Below are positions 34,771 to 42,775 of a DNA stretch of 64,000 bases, piece by piece. The stretch comes from Desulfofustis sp. PB-SRB1 (lineage in GTDB: Bacteria > Desulfobacterota > Desulfobulbia > Desulfobulbales > Desulfocapsaceae). A program made the translations under genes and the position numbers. The notes beneath the pieces were generated by a model. The model was not told the DNA's origin. It was given only the letters and a program-made list of their open reading frames with translations, and did not search any database. Positions within the stretch are counted from its first letter, which is position 1; each line of letters starts with the position of its first letter. The DNA lies in assembly GCA_016722945.1 (NCBI GenBank), contig JAEQMT010000038.1:558001-622000 (forward strand), written 5' to 3'.

Positions 34771-35460
34771 GTGGCTGCTGCGCTTGACAACATTTTCGGT
34801 TATCAAACGCCGGAAGGCATCGAGCTGCGCCATGCCGTCAGCGGCCCACTGGCGCGGGGGCTGGCGTGGCTGGTGGATCTTGCCATCAAGCTAACGGCTT
34901 ACCTGATTATCGGCTTCGTGCTCGCCTGGGCGGGGGGTGTCGGGGTTGGGCTGATCCTTATTTTCATCTTTCTCGTGGAGTGGTTCTATCCGGTATTTTT
35001 TGAAAAAATCAAAGGCGCCACCCCCGGCAAAAAAATATTTGGTCTTCTCGTCATTCACGATGACGGCACGCCTCTGTCCTGGAATTCCGCCGTAATCAGA
35101 AACCTGCTGCGCACCATCGATTTCCTGCCGCTATTCAACATCACCGGTCTCATCACCATGCTGTGCAACAACCGGTTCAAACGGCTGGGAGATTTTGCCG
35201 CCGGTACGGTGGTGGTGTATGGCAACCAGGCCACCCGCCGGCCAAAGATTGCCGATGCCTCTCCACAGCCCCCGCCACAGCCGCTCACCCTCGAAGAACA
35301 GCGCTGTATTCTTGACTTTTGCGAGCGCACCGACCGGCTCAGCCTTGATCGCCGCCATGAATTGGCGCGGCTGGTTCCGTCTTTGGCCAATTCCAGCGAA
35401 CCGGAACGAAAACTGCTCGCCTACGGCAACTGGCTGATGCATGGTGGCAAGAGAGCATGA
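34771..35460 (+). CDS. RDD family membrane protein
   Basis: 229 residues. The Arg-Asp-Asp signature is seen in LARGLAWLVDLAIK (R and D) and FKRLGDFAAGTVVVYG (D), with three membrane helices between. KGATPGKKIFGLLVIHDDGTPLSWNSAVIRNLLR is the standard RDD core. It uses a GTG start. It overlaps the next gene (ATGA, 35457-35460). RDD proteins often accompany MoxR/SpoIIM loci; role unknown. Confidence 0.88.
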   Translation: MAAALDNIFGYQTPEGIELRHAVSGPLARGLAWLVDLAIKLTAYLIIGFVLAWAGGVGVGLILIFIFLVEWFYPVFFEKIKGATPGKKIFGLLVIHDDGTPLSWNSAVIRNLLRTIDFLPLFNITGLITMLCNNRFKRLGDFAAGTVVVYGNQATRRPKIADASPQPPPQPLTLEEQRCILDFCERTDRLSLDRRHELARLVPSLANSSEPERKLLAYGNWLMHGGKRA

Positions 35461-36431
35461 ATCAAACACAGTTCGAACACAATTATGCACCCACATGGGC
35501 TGATTATGAGAAGACGCTCACCCAGTTGGAAGAGCGCGCCCCCACAATCACCCCCGATGCGGCCGGGTTCCCCGCCTCGTACCGGCGTTTATGCAACCAC
35601 TATGCCCTGGCCGTAAGCCGCCATTACAGCCCGGCCCTGGTAGATCGGTTGCACGGTCTGGTACTGCGCGGCCATCGACAGCTTTACAAGCGTAAAGACT
35701 CTATTATTCGTCACACCCTCGGCTTCATCACCGTTGACTTTCCCCGAGAGATTCGTACCCATGGCCGATTGTTCTGGCTTGCCTTCGCCCTCTTTTTCGC
35801 CCCGGCCATACTGGTCGGAATCACCACCTTTGGACAGCCGCTTATGCTCCACGCCATCGCCGGCGAGCAGATGGCGGCCCAATTTGAGCAGATGTATGAA
35901 CCGGGCGGCGACGCGGTGGGCCCGCACGCATTGCGCAGCGGCGACAGTGAGTTCGCCATGTTCGGGTTCTATATTTACAACAATATATCCATCGGCTTTC
36001 GCACCTTTGCCGGCGGCATCATCTTTGGCCTGGGCTCCGTTTTCCTGTTGGTCTATAACGGTGTTTTCATCGGGGCGGTGGCCGGGCATTTGTCTCATCC
36101 ACCGTTTAATGCGCAATTCTGGCCCTTTGTCAGCGGTCACTCCAGTTTTGAGCTGCTGGCCATCGTGATCAGCGGTGCCAGCGGCCTCAGGCTCGGCCTG
36201 GCGCTGATCCGTCCACGCGGCTACCGGCGCCTGGATGCCCTGCGCCAGGCCGCTCCGGGAGCGGCCAGACTTGTTCTGGGGGCGGCCCTGATGCTGCTGG
36301 TAGCGGCATTTATCGAGGCCTTTTTTTCCGGCTCAGCGCTGCCGCCATCCGTCAAATATTGGCTGGGCGTCGGGGGATGGCCGGCACTGGCCCTCTACTT
36401 CACTCTGAGCGGGCGCCGCCGACGGCCATGA
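35457..36431 (+). CDS. Stage II sporulation protein M (SpoIIM)-like membrane protein
   Basis: 324 residues with about five membrane helices. A long N-terminal cytoplasmic part is followed by LFWLALALFFAPAILVGITTFG, then IYNNISIGFRTFAGGIIFGLGSVFLLVYNGVFIGAVAGHL, which is the SpoIIM hallmark. C-terminal FVSGHSSFELLAIVISGASGLRLGLALI is also typical. In non-sporulating bacteria this family occurs in MoxR/DUF58 loci; no spore function is implied. Overlaps its neighbours at both ends. Confidence 0.85.
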   Translation: MNQTQFEHNYAPTWADYEKTLTQLEERAPTITPDAAGFPASYRRLCNHYALAVSRHYSPALVDRLHGLVLRGHRQLYKRKDSIIRHTLGFITVDFPREIRTHGRLFWLAFALFFAPAILVGITTFGQPLMLHAIAGEQMAAQFEQMYEPGGDAVGPHALRSGDSEFAMFGFYIYNNISIGFRTFAGGIIFGLGSVFLLVYNGVFIGAVAGHLSHPPFNAQFWPFVSGHSSFELLAIVISGASGLRLGLALIRPRGYRRLDALRQAAPGAARLVLGAALMLLVAAFIEAFFSGSALPPSVKYWLGVGGWPALALYFTLSGRRRRP

Positions 36432-37915
36432 AGCTTGAAAAAATCACCGTAAATATCAGGCCACGCAGCCAATGGGAGGCCATCGATGTAGGGCTGCTCG
36501 CCGGGCGCCGCTGGTTTGTCGGACTCTGGCTGCTCTGGCTTGGGGCGGCAACGCCGGTGCTTATGGTCGGGCTCGCTGTCGGACTGCTGGTAAGCGATAC
36601 CCCGATAGTGTGGGGATTAGTCATCTTCTGGCTGGTCAAGCCGCTGTACGAACCACCCCTGCTGTTATGGATAAGCCGAGCGCTTTTTGGTGAGCAGTTG
36701 AGTTTTCGCCACACCTTCACCGAGATCAGGCGGCGAACCACACTGCCGCGCATTATTGCCGTGGCTATGTCCCGCCTCACCCCCTACCGGCTCATCATTC
36801 TGCCGGTATTGCTGCTGGAAGGGCTCAGCGGAAAAACACGGCGTAATCGAACAAGCCTTCTTAACGATGGGTGCGATCACATTCTCTCGCTCACCGGCGC
36901 CTGTTTTTTTATCGAACTGTTTCTCACCGCCTCGATACTGGCGCTGCTCAATTTCCTGATACCTCATGAATTGCAAAACACCTCGTTCACCATGTTCTTC
37001 GCGGAGCATATACAGTGGCTGATGCTCACCTGCTATGTTCTGAGTTGCTCCCTGGTGGCGCCCTTCTATACCACGGCGGCGTTTACGCTCTACATCAATC
37101 GCCGGGTCGAGCTTGAGGCATGGGATATTGAACTGGGCTTTAAAAAAATGAATCAACGGCTCAGTAAACCGATAGGCTCTATCATTGCACTTTTGCTTAT
37201 CTCCACTCTCTTCTTTACCGGCGGTGCCTGGCAGGCTCAGGCCCAATCCACCAGCGAACCGGAAGCGGCACGCACCCTGATTGCGGAAATTAAGCAGGAT
37301 GAAGATTTTGGGCGCGAAAAAACAGTATATCGCTGGATGCCGCGCGAAAGACCGGAGGTTCCCGAAGAATCGGCCTGGCTCAAGATGTTTGAGCAGCTTT
37401 TTGAGCGTATCGGCGGCTGGCTGGAGCGGATCAACGACTTTCTTGCCGTCATAATCCGCCCGGCGGTGTTTCTTGCGGCGGGATGTCTGCTGGGCTTTAT
37501 GCTCTTTCGCTATCGCCGGCTACGATCCTGGCTCACCCCGCGTTACGCTTTGAAATCGGCCAGGCAACCGCCGTCAATGATCAACTCCGTTGATATCCGG
37601 CCGGCCAGCCTGCCTGATGACATCAGCCTCGCCTGCGGCCAACTGCTCAGCCAGAGCCGGTTTCGCGAGGCCTTGAGCCTGCTCTACCGGGCCACCCTGT
37701 CACAACTGGTATATCACCATCAGCTCAGTATCCAGCCATCCGCCACCGAACGCGACTGCAGGGAGCTGGTGCGCTCGGCACGGCCACCACATGAGGCCTC
37801 CTTTTTCGATGGTCTCACCCACGCCTGGCTATTGTGCGCCTATGGCCACCAGAAACCGGATCACGATCAGTGCGACAGCCTGCTCAGCCAGTGGCGGCAA
37901 CTCTACCAGCCATGA
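36428..37915 (+). CDS. Membrane protein with a C-terminal DUF4129 domain
   Basis: 495 residues. N-terminal hydrophobic helices (WFVGLWLLWLGAATPVLMVGLAVGLLVSD, IIVPVLLLEG-type and later TM segments) are followed by a long charged region and a further helix near residue 350. The C-terminal part LSLLYRATLSQLVYHHQLSIQPSATERDCRELVRS matches DUF4129, common in MoxR operons and in transglutaminase-like membrane proteins. The ATG at 36428 overlaps the SpoIIM-like stop codon. Confidence 0.78.
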   Translation: MKLEKITVNIRPRSQWEAIDVGLLAGRRWFVGLWLLWLGAATPVLMVGLAVGLLVSDTPIVWGLVIFWLVKPLYEPPLLLWISRALFGEQLSFRHTFTEIRRRTTLPRIIAVAMSRLTPYRLIILPVLLLEGLSGKTRRNRTSLLNDGCDHILSLTGACFFIELFLTASILALLNFLIPHELQNTSFTMFFAEHIQWLMLTCYVLSCSLVAPFYTTAAFTLYINRRVELEAWDIELGFKKMNQRLSKPIGSIIALLLISTLFFTGGAWQAQAQSTSEPEAARTLIAEIKQDEDFGREKTVYRWMPRERPEVPEESAWLKMFEQLFERIGGWLERINDFLAVIIRPAVFLAAGCLLGFMLFRYRRLRSWLTPRYALKSARQPPSMINSVDIRPASLPDDISLACGQLLSQSRFREALSLLYRATLSQLVYHHQLSIQPSATERDCRELVRSARPPHEASFFDGLTHAWLLCAYGHQKPDHDQCDSLLSQWRQLYQP

Positions 37916-39150
37916 AGATGATCCTGCACCTGCTGCGCCGGCCCGCCTTCATTATTACCGCAGTTCTTCTGCTCAGCGCTGTTCTGGCAGGATTCTGGTT
38001 TATCCGTAATTTTGAGAGAAAACCATTTGACACCACCACCGGCATCTCAGCCGAGGCCCGTATCAACGCCTACCTGGCGGCCCAGCGGTACTTCGAGGCA
38101 ATGGGCATACCCACCACCAGTGTCGCCTCCCTCGACCCGCTCATCAACCTGCCGCCCGCCGGTGACGCAATCTTTCTGCCACGCTGGTCAACCGTTCTCT
38201 CCGAAGACCACACCGATGCACTGTACCGGTGGATCCGTAACGGCGGCCACCTGATCACCACCCCGACCTGGCGCGACGACGCCGATGATCTCGCGGCCCG
38301 ATGGTTCGGGGTCTCCTATCTGCCATGGGAAGACCCCCGCGGATGCGAGGAAGATGCAGAAACCAGCGAAGAAACTGTGCAAAATGAGCAGCAAGATGAG
38401 CTTTATGATACACCGAGGCTTATCGAGTTTGAGCAGGGAGGCCATCGCCTTGTGATAGAGCACCATGGTGCAACCTTGCTCCGCGACCAAGGCGGTTCGG
38501 CGCTGCTCAGAATTGTCGCACCACCGGGTGATGACCAATCAGACAGTGACGATATCACGCCGATCTGGCTGGTCCGCTACCAGGTGGGAGACGGCACGGT
38601 AACCTTTATGAGCGAGACCGCATTCGCCACCAACCACCACATCGACGACCATGATCACGCCTATCTGCTGGCCCTGCTGGTAGGCGACCCCGAAAAGCTC
38701 TGGCTGATTTATCGTGGCGATGTCGAGCCGTTCATCTCCATGGTCTACAAAAAAGCACCGCTGTTCTGGGTATCGTCTCTGGCCGGTCTGGTGCTGCTTG
38801 TCTGGGCGGCACAACGATCAACCGGGCCACCGAAGGTTGTCCAGCCTTCTCCGATCCGTTCGGTACTGACGCATATCCGGGCAACCGGCAATTTCCACTG
38901 GCGAATCGGCGCACTCTCCGCCATTATCAACGACACCCTTGAAGGGTGGCCGAAAAGCCAATCCCGTGATGAGACGCGCGATGATGCCCAGGTCGAAATC
39001 ATCAATCGTTACCTGGAAAAACAGACCAACCAGTCCGGCCGGAGCGCCTCACCAGAGATGCTCAGTGAGGAATCGGTAATTCAACTCAGCCGGGCCATGC
39101 AGACCCAACAAAAAACAAGAAAGAAAAGGAGTGGCACTGATCATGGCTGA
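37912..39150 (+). CDS. DUF4350-like membrane-anchored protein
   Basis: 412 residues. An N-terminal helix (PAFIITAVLLLSAVLAGFWFIRNF) anchors a periplasmic or cytoplasmic domain in which ARINAYLAAQRYFEAMGIPTTSVASL and DALYRWIRNGGHLITTPTW fit the DUF4350 glutamine-amidotransferase-like fold. A second helix (FWVSSLAGLVLLVWAAQ) lies near residue 285. DUF4350 is a standard partner of DUF58 and MoxR genes. Its stop codon overlaps the MoxR start by eight bases. Confidence 0.78.
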   Translation: MKMILHLLRRPAFIITAVLLLSAVLAGFWFIRNFERKPFDTTTGISAEARINAYLAAQRYFEAMGIPTTSVASLDPLINLPPAGDAIFLPRWSTVLSEDHTDALYRWIRNGGHLITTPTWRDDADDLAARWFGVSYLPWEDPRGCEEDAETSEETVQNEQQDELYDTPRLIEFEQGGHRLVIEHHGATLLRDQGGSALLRIVAPPGDDQSDSDDITPIWLVRYQVGDGTVTFMSETAFATNHHIDDHDHAYLLALLVGDPEKLWLIYRGDVEPFISMVYKKAPLFWVSSLAGLVLLVWAAQRSTGPPKVVQPSPIRSVLTHIRATGNFHWRIGALSAIINDTLEGWPKSQSRDETRDDAQVEIINRYLEKQTNQSGRSASPEMLSEESVIQLSRAMQTQQKTRKKRSGTDHG

Positions 39151-40120
39151 GACCACATCGCTATCGTTTACTTCCGCTTATGAGCTCTTCAGCGGCTTGG
39201 AGCAGCAGCTTGGCAAGGTGGTTATCGGCCAGGAGCAGGCCGTCCGGGAGATCATCATCGGCCTGTTGGCGGCCGGCCACATCCTTATCGAGGGAGTTCC
39301 CGGCCTGGGCAAGACGCTGCTGGCCCGTGCCCTTGCCACCGCCGCCGGAGTAAAATTCAACCGTATCCAGTTCACCCCCGACCTGATGCCCGCCGACATC
39401 ACCGGTCATGCCATGCTGGATATGGGAAGCTCTTCGTTCAAGATCAGGCGCGGCCCGATTTTTTGTAATATTTTGCTGGCTGATGAGATTAACCGCGCCC
39501 CGGCCAAGACCCAGGCGGCGCTGCTGGAAGCGATGCAGGAGCAGCAGGTGACCATCGAGGGCACCCCGTTGCCGCTGCCGGCGCCGTTTATCGTGCTGGC
39601 CACCCAGAACCCCATCGATCAGGACGGCACCTATCCGCTACCGCAGGCGCAGACCGATCGGTTCATGTGCAAAGTTCTCATCTCCTATCCGGCCCAGGAT
39701 GATGAGCAGCGCATTATTTCGGCGACAACGCAATCGACCATCGGCCACGACCTGCCGCTGCAATCCATCAGTGCAATGCTCACCGCCGAGCAGATCAGCG
39801 GCGCCCAGAAGGTGCTGACCTCACTCACCATCGATGAACAGATTTACGGCTATATCGTCAGAATCATTCGCGCCACCCGGGAGTGGGGCACCATCGATTT
39901 CGGGGCCGGGCCGCGCGGTGGCATCAATTTATTGCGCGCGGCCCGCGCCCACGCCTTCATGGAAAATCGTCCCTTTATCATCCCCGACGACGTCAAAACC
40001 GTTGCCCCATCGGTATTGCGGCACCGCATCACATTATCCGCCGACATGGAAATCGAAGGCTATTCGCCGGACATGATCATCAGCGACGTGCTGGAATCCG
40101 TCGAGGCGCCGCGGTTGTAG
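39143..40120 (+). CDS. MoxR-family AAA+ ATPase
   Basis: 325 residues. Walker A is EGVPGLGKTLLARALA, Walker B is ILLADEINRAPAKTQAALLEAMQEQQVTIEG, and sensor-1 Asn is in VLATQNPIDQDGTYPLPQAQTDRF. This is the MoxR subfamily with the ADEINRA pattern. MoxR ATPases assist metal-cofactor insertion or protein-complex assembly and work with VWA/DUF58 partners, which follow directly. The shorter of two in-frame starts is used, MAETTSLSFTSAYELF. Confidence 0.95.
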   Translation: MAETTSLSFTSAYELFSGLEQQLGKVVIGQEQAVREIIIGLLAAGHILIEGVPGLGKTLLARALATAAGVKFNRIQFTPDLMPADITGHAMLDMGSSSFKIRRGPIFCNILLADEINRAPAKTQAALLEAMQEQQVTIEGTPLPLPAPFIVLATQNPIDQDGTYPLPQAQTDRFMCKVLISYPAQDDEQRIISATTQSTIGHDLPLQSISAMLTAEQISGAQKVLTSLTIDEQIYGYIVRIIRATREWGTIDFGAGPRGGINLLRAARAHAFMENRPFIIPDDVKTVAPSVLRHRITLSADMEIEGYSPDMIISDVLESVEAPRL

Positions 40121-40152
40121 CTGGTTGAAAACACAGGGGCAGAAGAAAGAAC

Positions 40153-41460
40153 ATGATCACCCCGGCCCGGGCGACCCTGATTGGCACGCTGCTCCTGAGT
40201 CTCTTCGGCATCCTGGCGGCTTTTGTGGACGGGATCGCCGTCTGGTGGATGATCGCGGCCTCTTTTGTCACGGGACTGGTGATTATCGATGCGATCCTTG
40301 GCTGGCGGCGGCCCGCCATTGCCATCTCCCGTCATCTTCCCTCCAACCTTCCGGTGGGCGCCGCTTCACCGGTATCGCTGAGTGTGACCAGCCACTCAGA
40401 CCGCATTCTGACCGGCATCGTCCATGAGTATCATGACCCGGAACTCACCATTGGTTCGCAACCCGTCCCGATCACCATTGGCCCGCATCGGAAGGTGGTA
40501 TGCACCTATCAGGTTACGCCGGCAAAACGTGGTGACTTTTCTTTTACCGGCGTCGATGTTGAGCTGCTCAGCCCCATGAGATTCTGGCACAAGAAGTGGT
40601 TCTACCCCTGCCCAAGCCGGGTAAAGGTATTTCCCAACTTCCGCGAAATCAGTCGTTACACCCTGCTTGCCGCCTCCCATCAGCTCGCCGCAATCGGGGT
40701 ACGGCAGCTCATGCGACGCGGTGAAGGCACTGAGTTCCACCAACTCAGAGAATTCAGACAGGGGGATGGTTTACGCAAAATCGACTGGAAGGCGACGGCC
40801 CGCTTCAACAAACTGATTTCCAAAGAGTATGAGGATGAGCGTGATCAGCAGATCGTCTTCGTGCTTGATTGCGGCCGCCGCATGGCCCACGCCGAGGGCT
40901 CTATCCGGCTGCTTGACCAGGCCTTGAGCAGTGTCCTGTTGCTGGCCCACATCGCCGCCGGCCAGGGCGACGAGGTGGGTCTTTATGCCTTTGGCGGCAG
41001 CAGGGTATGGTATCCGCCACGGCGACGGGCCGACTCGTTTCGCAGGTTGCTGCTGGCCAGCTACAACATCGAGCCGGCCAACGTGGCGGCTGATTTCAAA
41101 CGGGCCACCACCGAATTAATGGCTGAGTTGAAGCGCCGCGCCCTGCTTATCGTCATTACCAATTCACGCGCCGAAGATCACGACGATCTCACCGATATGG
41201 TCAAACAATTTCACCGCCGGCACCGGGTAGTGGTGGCCGATCTGCGTGAGTCGATCTTAGACGAACAACGAAACGCCCCCATCGACACCTTTGACGATGC
41301 CATCACTTATCAGGCCCTGGAGCACTATCTGCGCCGACGCACCCGGCTTATCGCCCAGCTCAGACATCGCGGCATCAACGCCTATGATATTGTTGCCGCG
41401 GATTTGCCGGCAACCATCATCAACGCCTATTTCGCCATCAAAAGCTCCGGCTCGCTGTGA
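40153..41460 (+). CDS. DUF58/VWA-like protein
   Basis: 435 residues. Two N-terminal membrane helices (GTLLLSLFGILAAFVDGIAVWWMIAASFVTGLVI) are followed by an Ig-like part. The DUF58 core GEGTEFHQLREFRQGDGLRKIDWKATARFNKLISKEYEDERDQQIVFVLDCGRRM combines the conserved R-x-Y/F..G-D..R.I.W block with a VWA-like MIDAS strand. It is the predicted partner of the MoxR ATPase 32 bp upstream. Its stop codon shares the palindrome TGATCA with the convergent stop of the CHI-like gene. Confidence 0.93.
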   Translation: MITPARATLIGTLLLSLFGILAAFVDGIAVWWMIAASFVTGLVIIDAILGWRRPAIAISRHLPSNLPVGAASPVSLSVTSHSDRILTGIVHEYHDPELTIGSQPVPITIGPHRKVVCTYQVTPAKRGDFSFTGVDVELLSPMRFWHKKWFYPCPSRVKVFPNFREISRYTLLAASHQLAAIGVRQLMRRGEGTEFHQLREFRQGDGLRKIDWKATARFNKLISKEYEDERDQQIVFVLDCGRRMAHAEGSIRLLDQALSSVLLLAHIAAGQGDEVGLYAFGGSRVWYPPRRRADSFRRLLLASYNIEPANVAADFKRATTELMAELKRRALLIVITNSRAEDHDDLTDMVKQFHRRHRVVVADLRESILDEQRNAPIDTFDDAITYQALEHYLRRRTRLIAQLRHRGINAYDIVAADLPATIINAYFAIKSSGSL

Positions 41461-42045
41461 TCACTGGCCCAAAAGCGCTTTTTTGAGGGCTGTGGTGACC
41501 GGTTTCTCACCCAGCCAGATGGAGAGAAGCAGATCGTTGAAATCCCTGCCGCCGATTTCACCGCGCATCTCATCGCCGTACCAGACGCTGGTGGCGCCGC
41601 CGGGCAGGTAATCAAGCATGATCACATCGCCGGCGCGTACCGCGGTGAACAGCGCATTGAACGCTTCGATCTCGGTTGCCAGTGCAGCCAATTGTTCATC
41701 AGAGCCATTGGCGGTAAACCCATCACCCCACGTCTCCACCAGCTGCTCGGCGCTCACCTCGTCATACAAAAAATGCATGACCATCCGTCTTGCCCCATCT
41801 GTTGCCAGCACCGCTTCGGCTGAATCAGCACGCTGCTCAAGATAGAGCGCGGCAACGTAGATCTTGAAAAAGAACTTTGAACGGACGCCGGCACCGTTGA
41901 GAACCACCTCGGTACCGTCCGCCATGGTCTGACTCGGGGCTAGAGCCACCCCCGCCACCTCCATATCGGCACAATATCCACCACCACCGACACCCACCAG
42001 TACCGCCAGACAGACCGCCGCACCAAGTTTTTTCACTGAGTCCAT
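41461..42045 (-). CDS. Chalcone-isomerase-like secreted protein
   Basis: 194 residues. Signal peptide LGAAVCLAVLVGVGGGGYCADM. The mature domain matches the bacterial CHI-like family: EVVLNGAGVRSKFFFKIYVAALYLEQRADSAEAVLATDGARRMVMHFLYDEVSAEQLVETWGDGF. It is structurally related to plant chalcone isomerase and to fatty-acid-binding proteins; the bacterial members are periplasmic with unknown ligand. GGAGG nine bases before ATG 42045 supports that start rather than the one 15 bases earlier. Confidence 0.86.
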   Translation of the reverse strand: MDSVKKLGAAVCLAVLVGVGGGGYCADMEVAGVALAPSQTMADGTEVVLNGAGVRSKFFFKIYVAALYLEQRADSAEAVLATDGARRMVMHFLYDEVSAEQLVETWGDGFTANGSDEQLAALATEIEAFNALFTAVRAGDVIMLDYLPGGATSVWYGDEMRGEIGGRDFNDLLLSIWLGEKPVTTALKKALLGQ

Positions 42046-42271
42046 ACCAGATCCTCCCATAACCTTGCGCTAACCGCCTCTTTTGCCCGTATAATCAGTA
42101 TGTCGGCCGGGAGGCCGACACTCCCGTTTGCACCCTGTTTACCGAACACGCCCACAACTCACCGGGAGGGCCGCCCTCCAAGACGACCACAGGTGTCTTT
42201 GTAAAAAAACACCACAAAAACGATGGCCTTGTAAAGCAAACCTGCTCCCACAATAACGAAAAACAAAATTT

Positions 42272-42403
42272 GATGTACTCGTAAAAACCCTGATATTGCT
42301 TGCTTTCGTCATTCCCGCGAAAGCGGGAATCCAGTAATTTCAAATGATTATCGATTTCAGGTCAGCTCCACCATGACAGTAATAAAGGTTTTACGAGTCC
42401 ATC
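42272..42403 (+). repeat. Family A MITE-like element, copy A4
   Basis: A 132 bp element with ends GATGTACTCGTAAAAACC and GGTTTTACGAGTCCATC, flanked by the perfect 7 bp duplication AAAATTT (42265-42271 and 42404-42410). The internal hairpin ATTCCCGC-GAAA-GCGGGAAT and the flanking CCAGTAATTTCAAATGATTA are nearly identical to copy A2. Confidence 0.9.
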
Positions 42404-42502
42404 AAAATTTTTCAACACCATCAAAAAAAAATCAGAGTCTCACTATATGAGACACCCTCCCCGTTATGATCACCATCATACCCCACAACAAGGAGGGACG
42501 CC

Positions 42503-42736
42503 ATGAGAGAACATGGAGCAGGTCTAGCTGCAACCGGAGCACCCGTATTTCATCACCACGTTTCCTATCCACCATGGAAACGTAAACTGCGCGGAATGTT
42601 CCACCACATGGCGGTAAGGCTATCGGAAAACCGCCGGATCGTGGCCGCAACCATAGGCGCAACCGGATTCACGGTGGCACTGATCGCGGCGGGGGGCTAC
42701 CTGTTTCTTATCCAGCTGGCAAGATACGGCTGGTAG
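42503..42736 (+). CDS. Small single-span membrane protein of unknown function
   Basis: 77 residues. The N-terminal half is His/Arg-rich (APVFHHHVSYPPWKRKLRG) and the C-terminal half is one hydrophobic helix (TIGATGFTVALIAAGGYLFLIQLARYGW). AAGGAGGG lies six bases before the ATG, a strong site that supports expression. Upstream lies MITE A4. I do not recognise a family. Confidence 0.65.
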   Translation: MREHGAGLAATGAPVFHHHVSYPPWKRKLRGMFHHMAVRLSENRRIVAATIGATGFTVALIAAGGYLFLIQLARYGW

Positions 42737-42739
42737 CCA

Positions 42740-42775
42740 GGCGGGAACTGTGCACAATGAGAATGTCGTTCAGGA
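42740..42775 (+). repeat. Fragment of a family B element
   Basis: GTGCACAATGAGAATGTCGTTCAGGATT resembles only the left 30 bp of family B (TTGAAAATGAGAATTTTCGTTCAGGATC). It probably is a remnant; the stop codon of aspS lies inside it or at its edge. Confidence 0.4.

Noticed and set aside
42095-42343. 82-codon minus-strand frame near MITE A4
   Set aside because: It lies largely within the element and repeat DNA and has no family resemblance.
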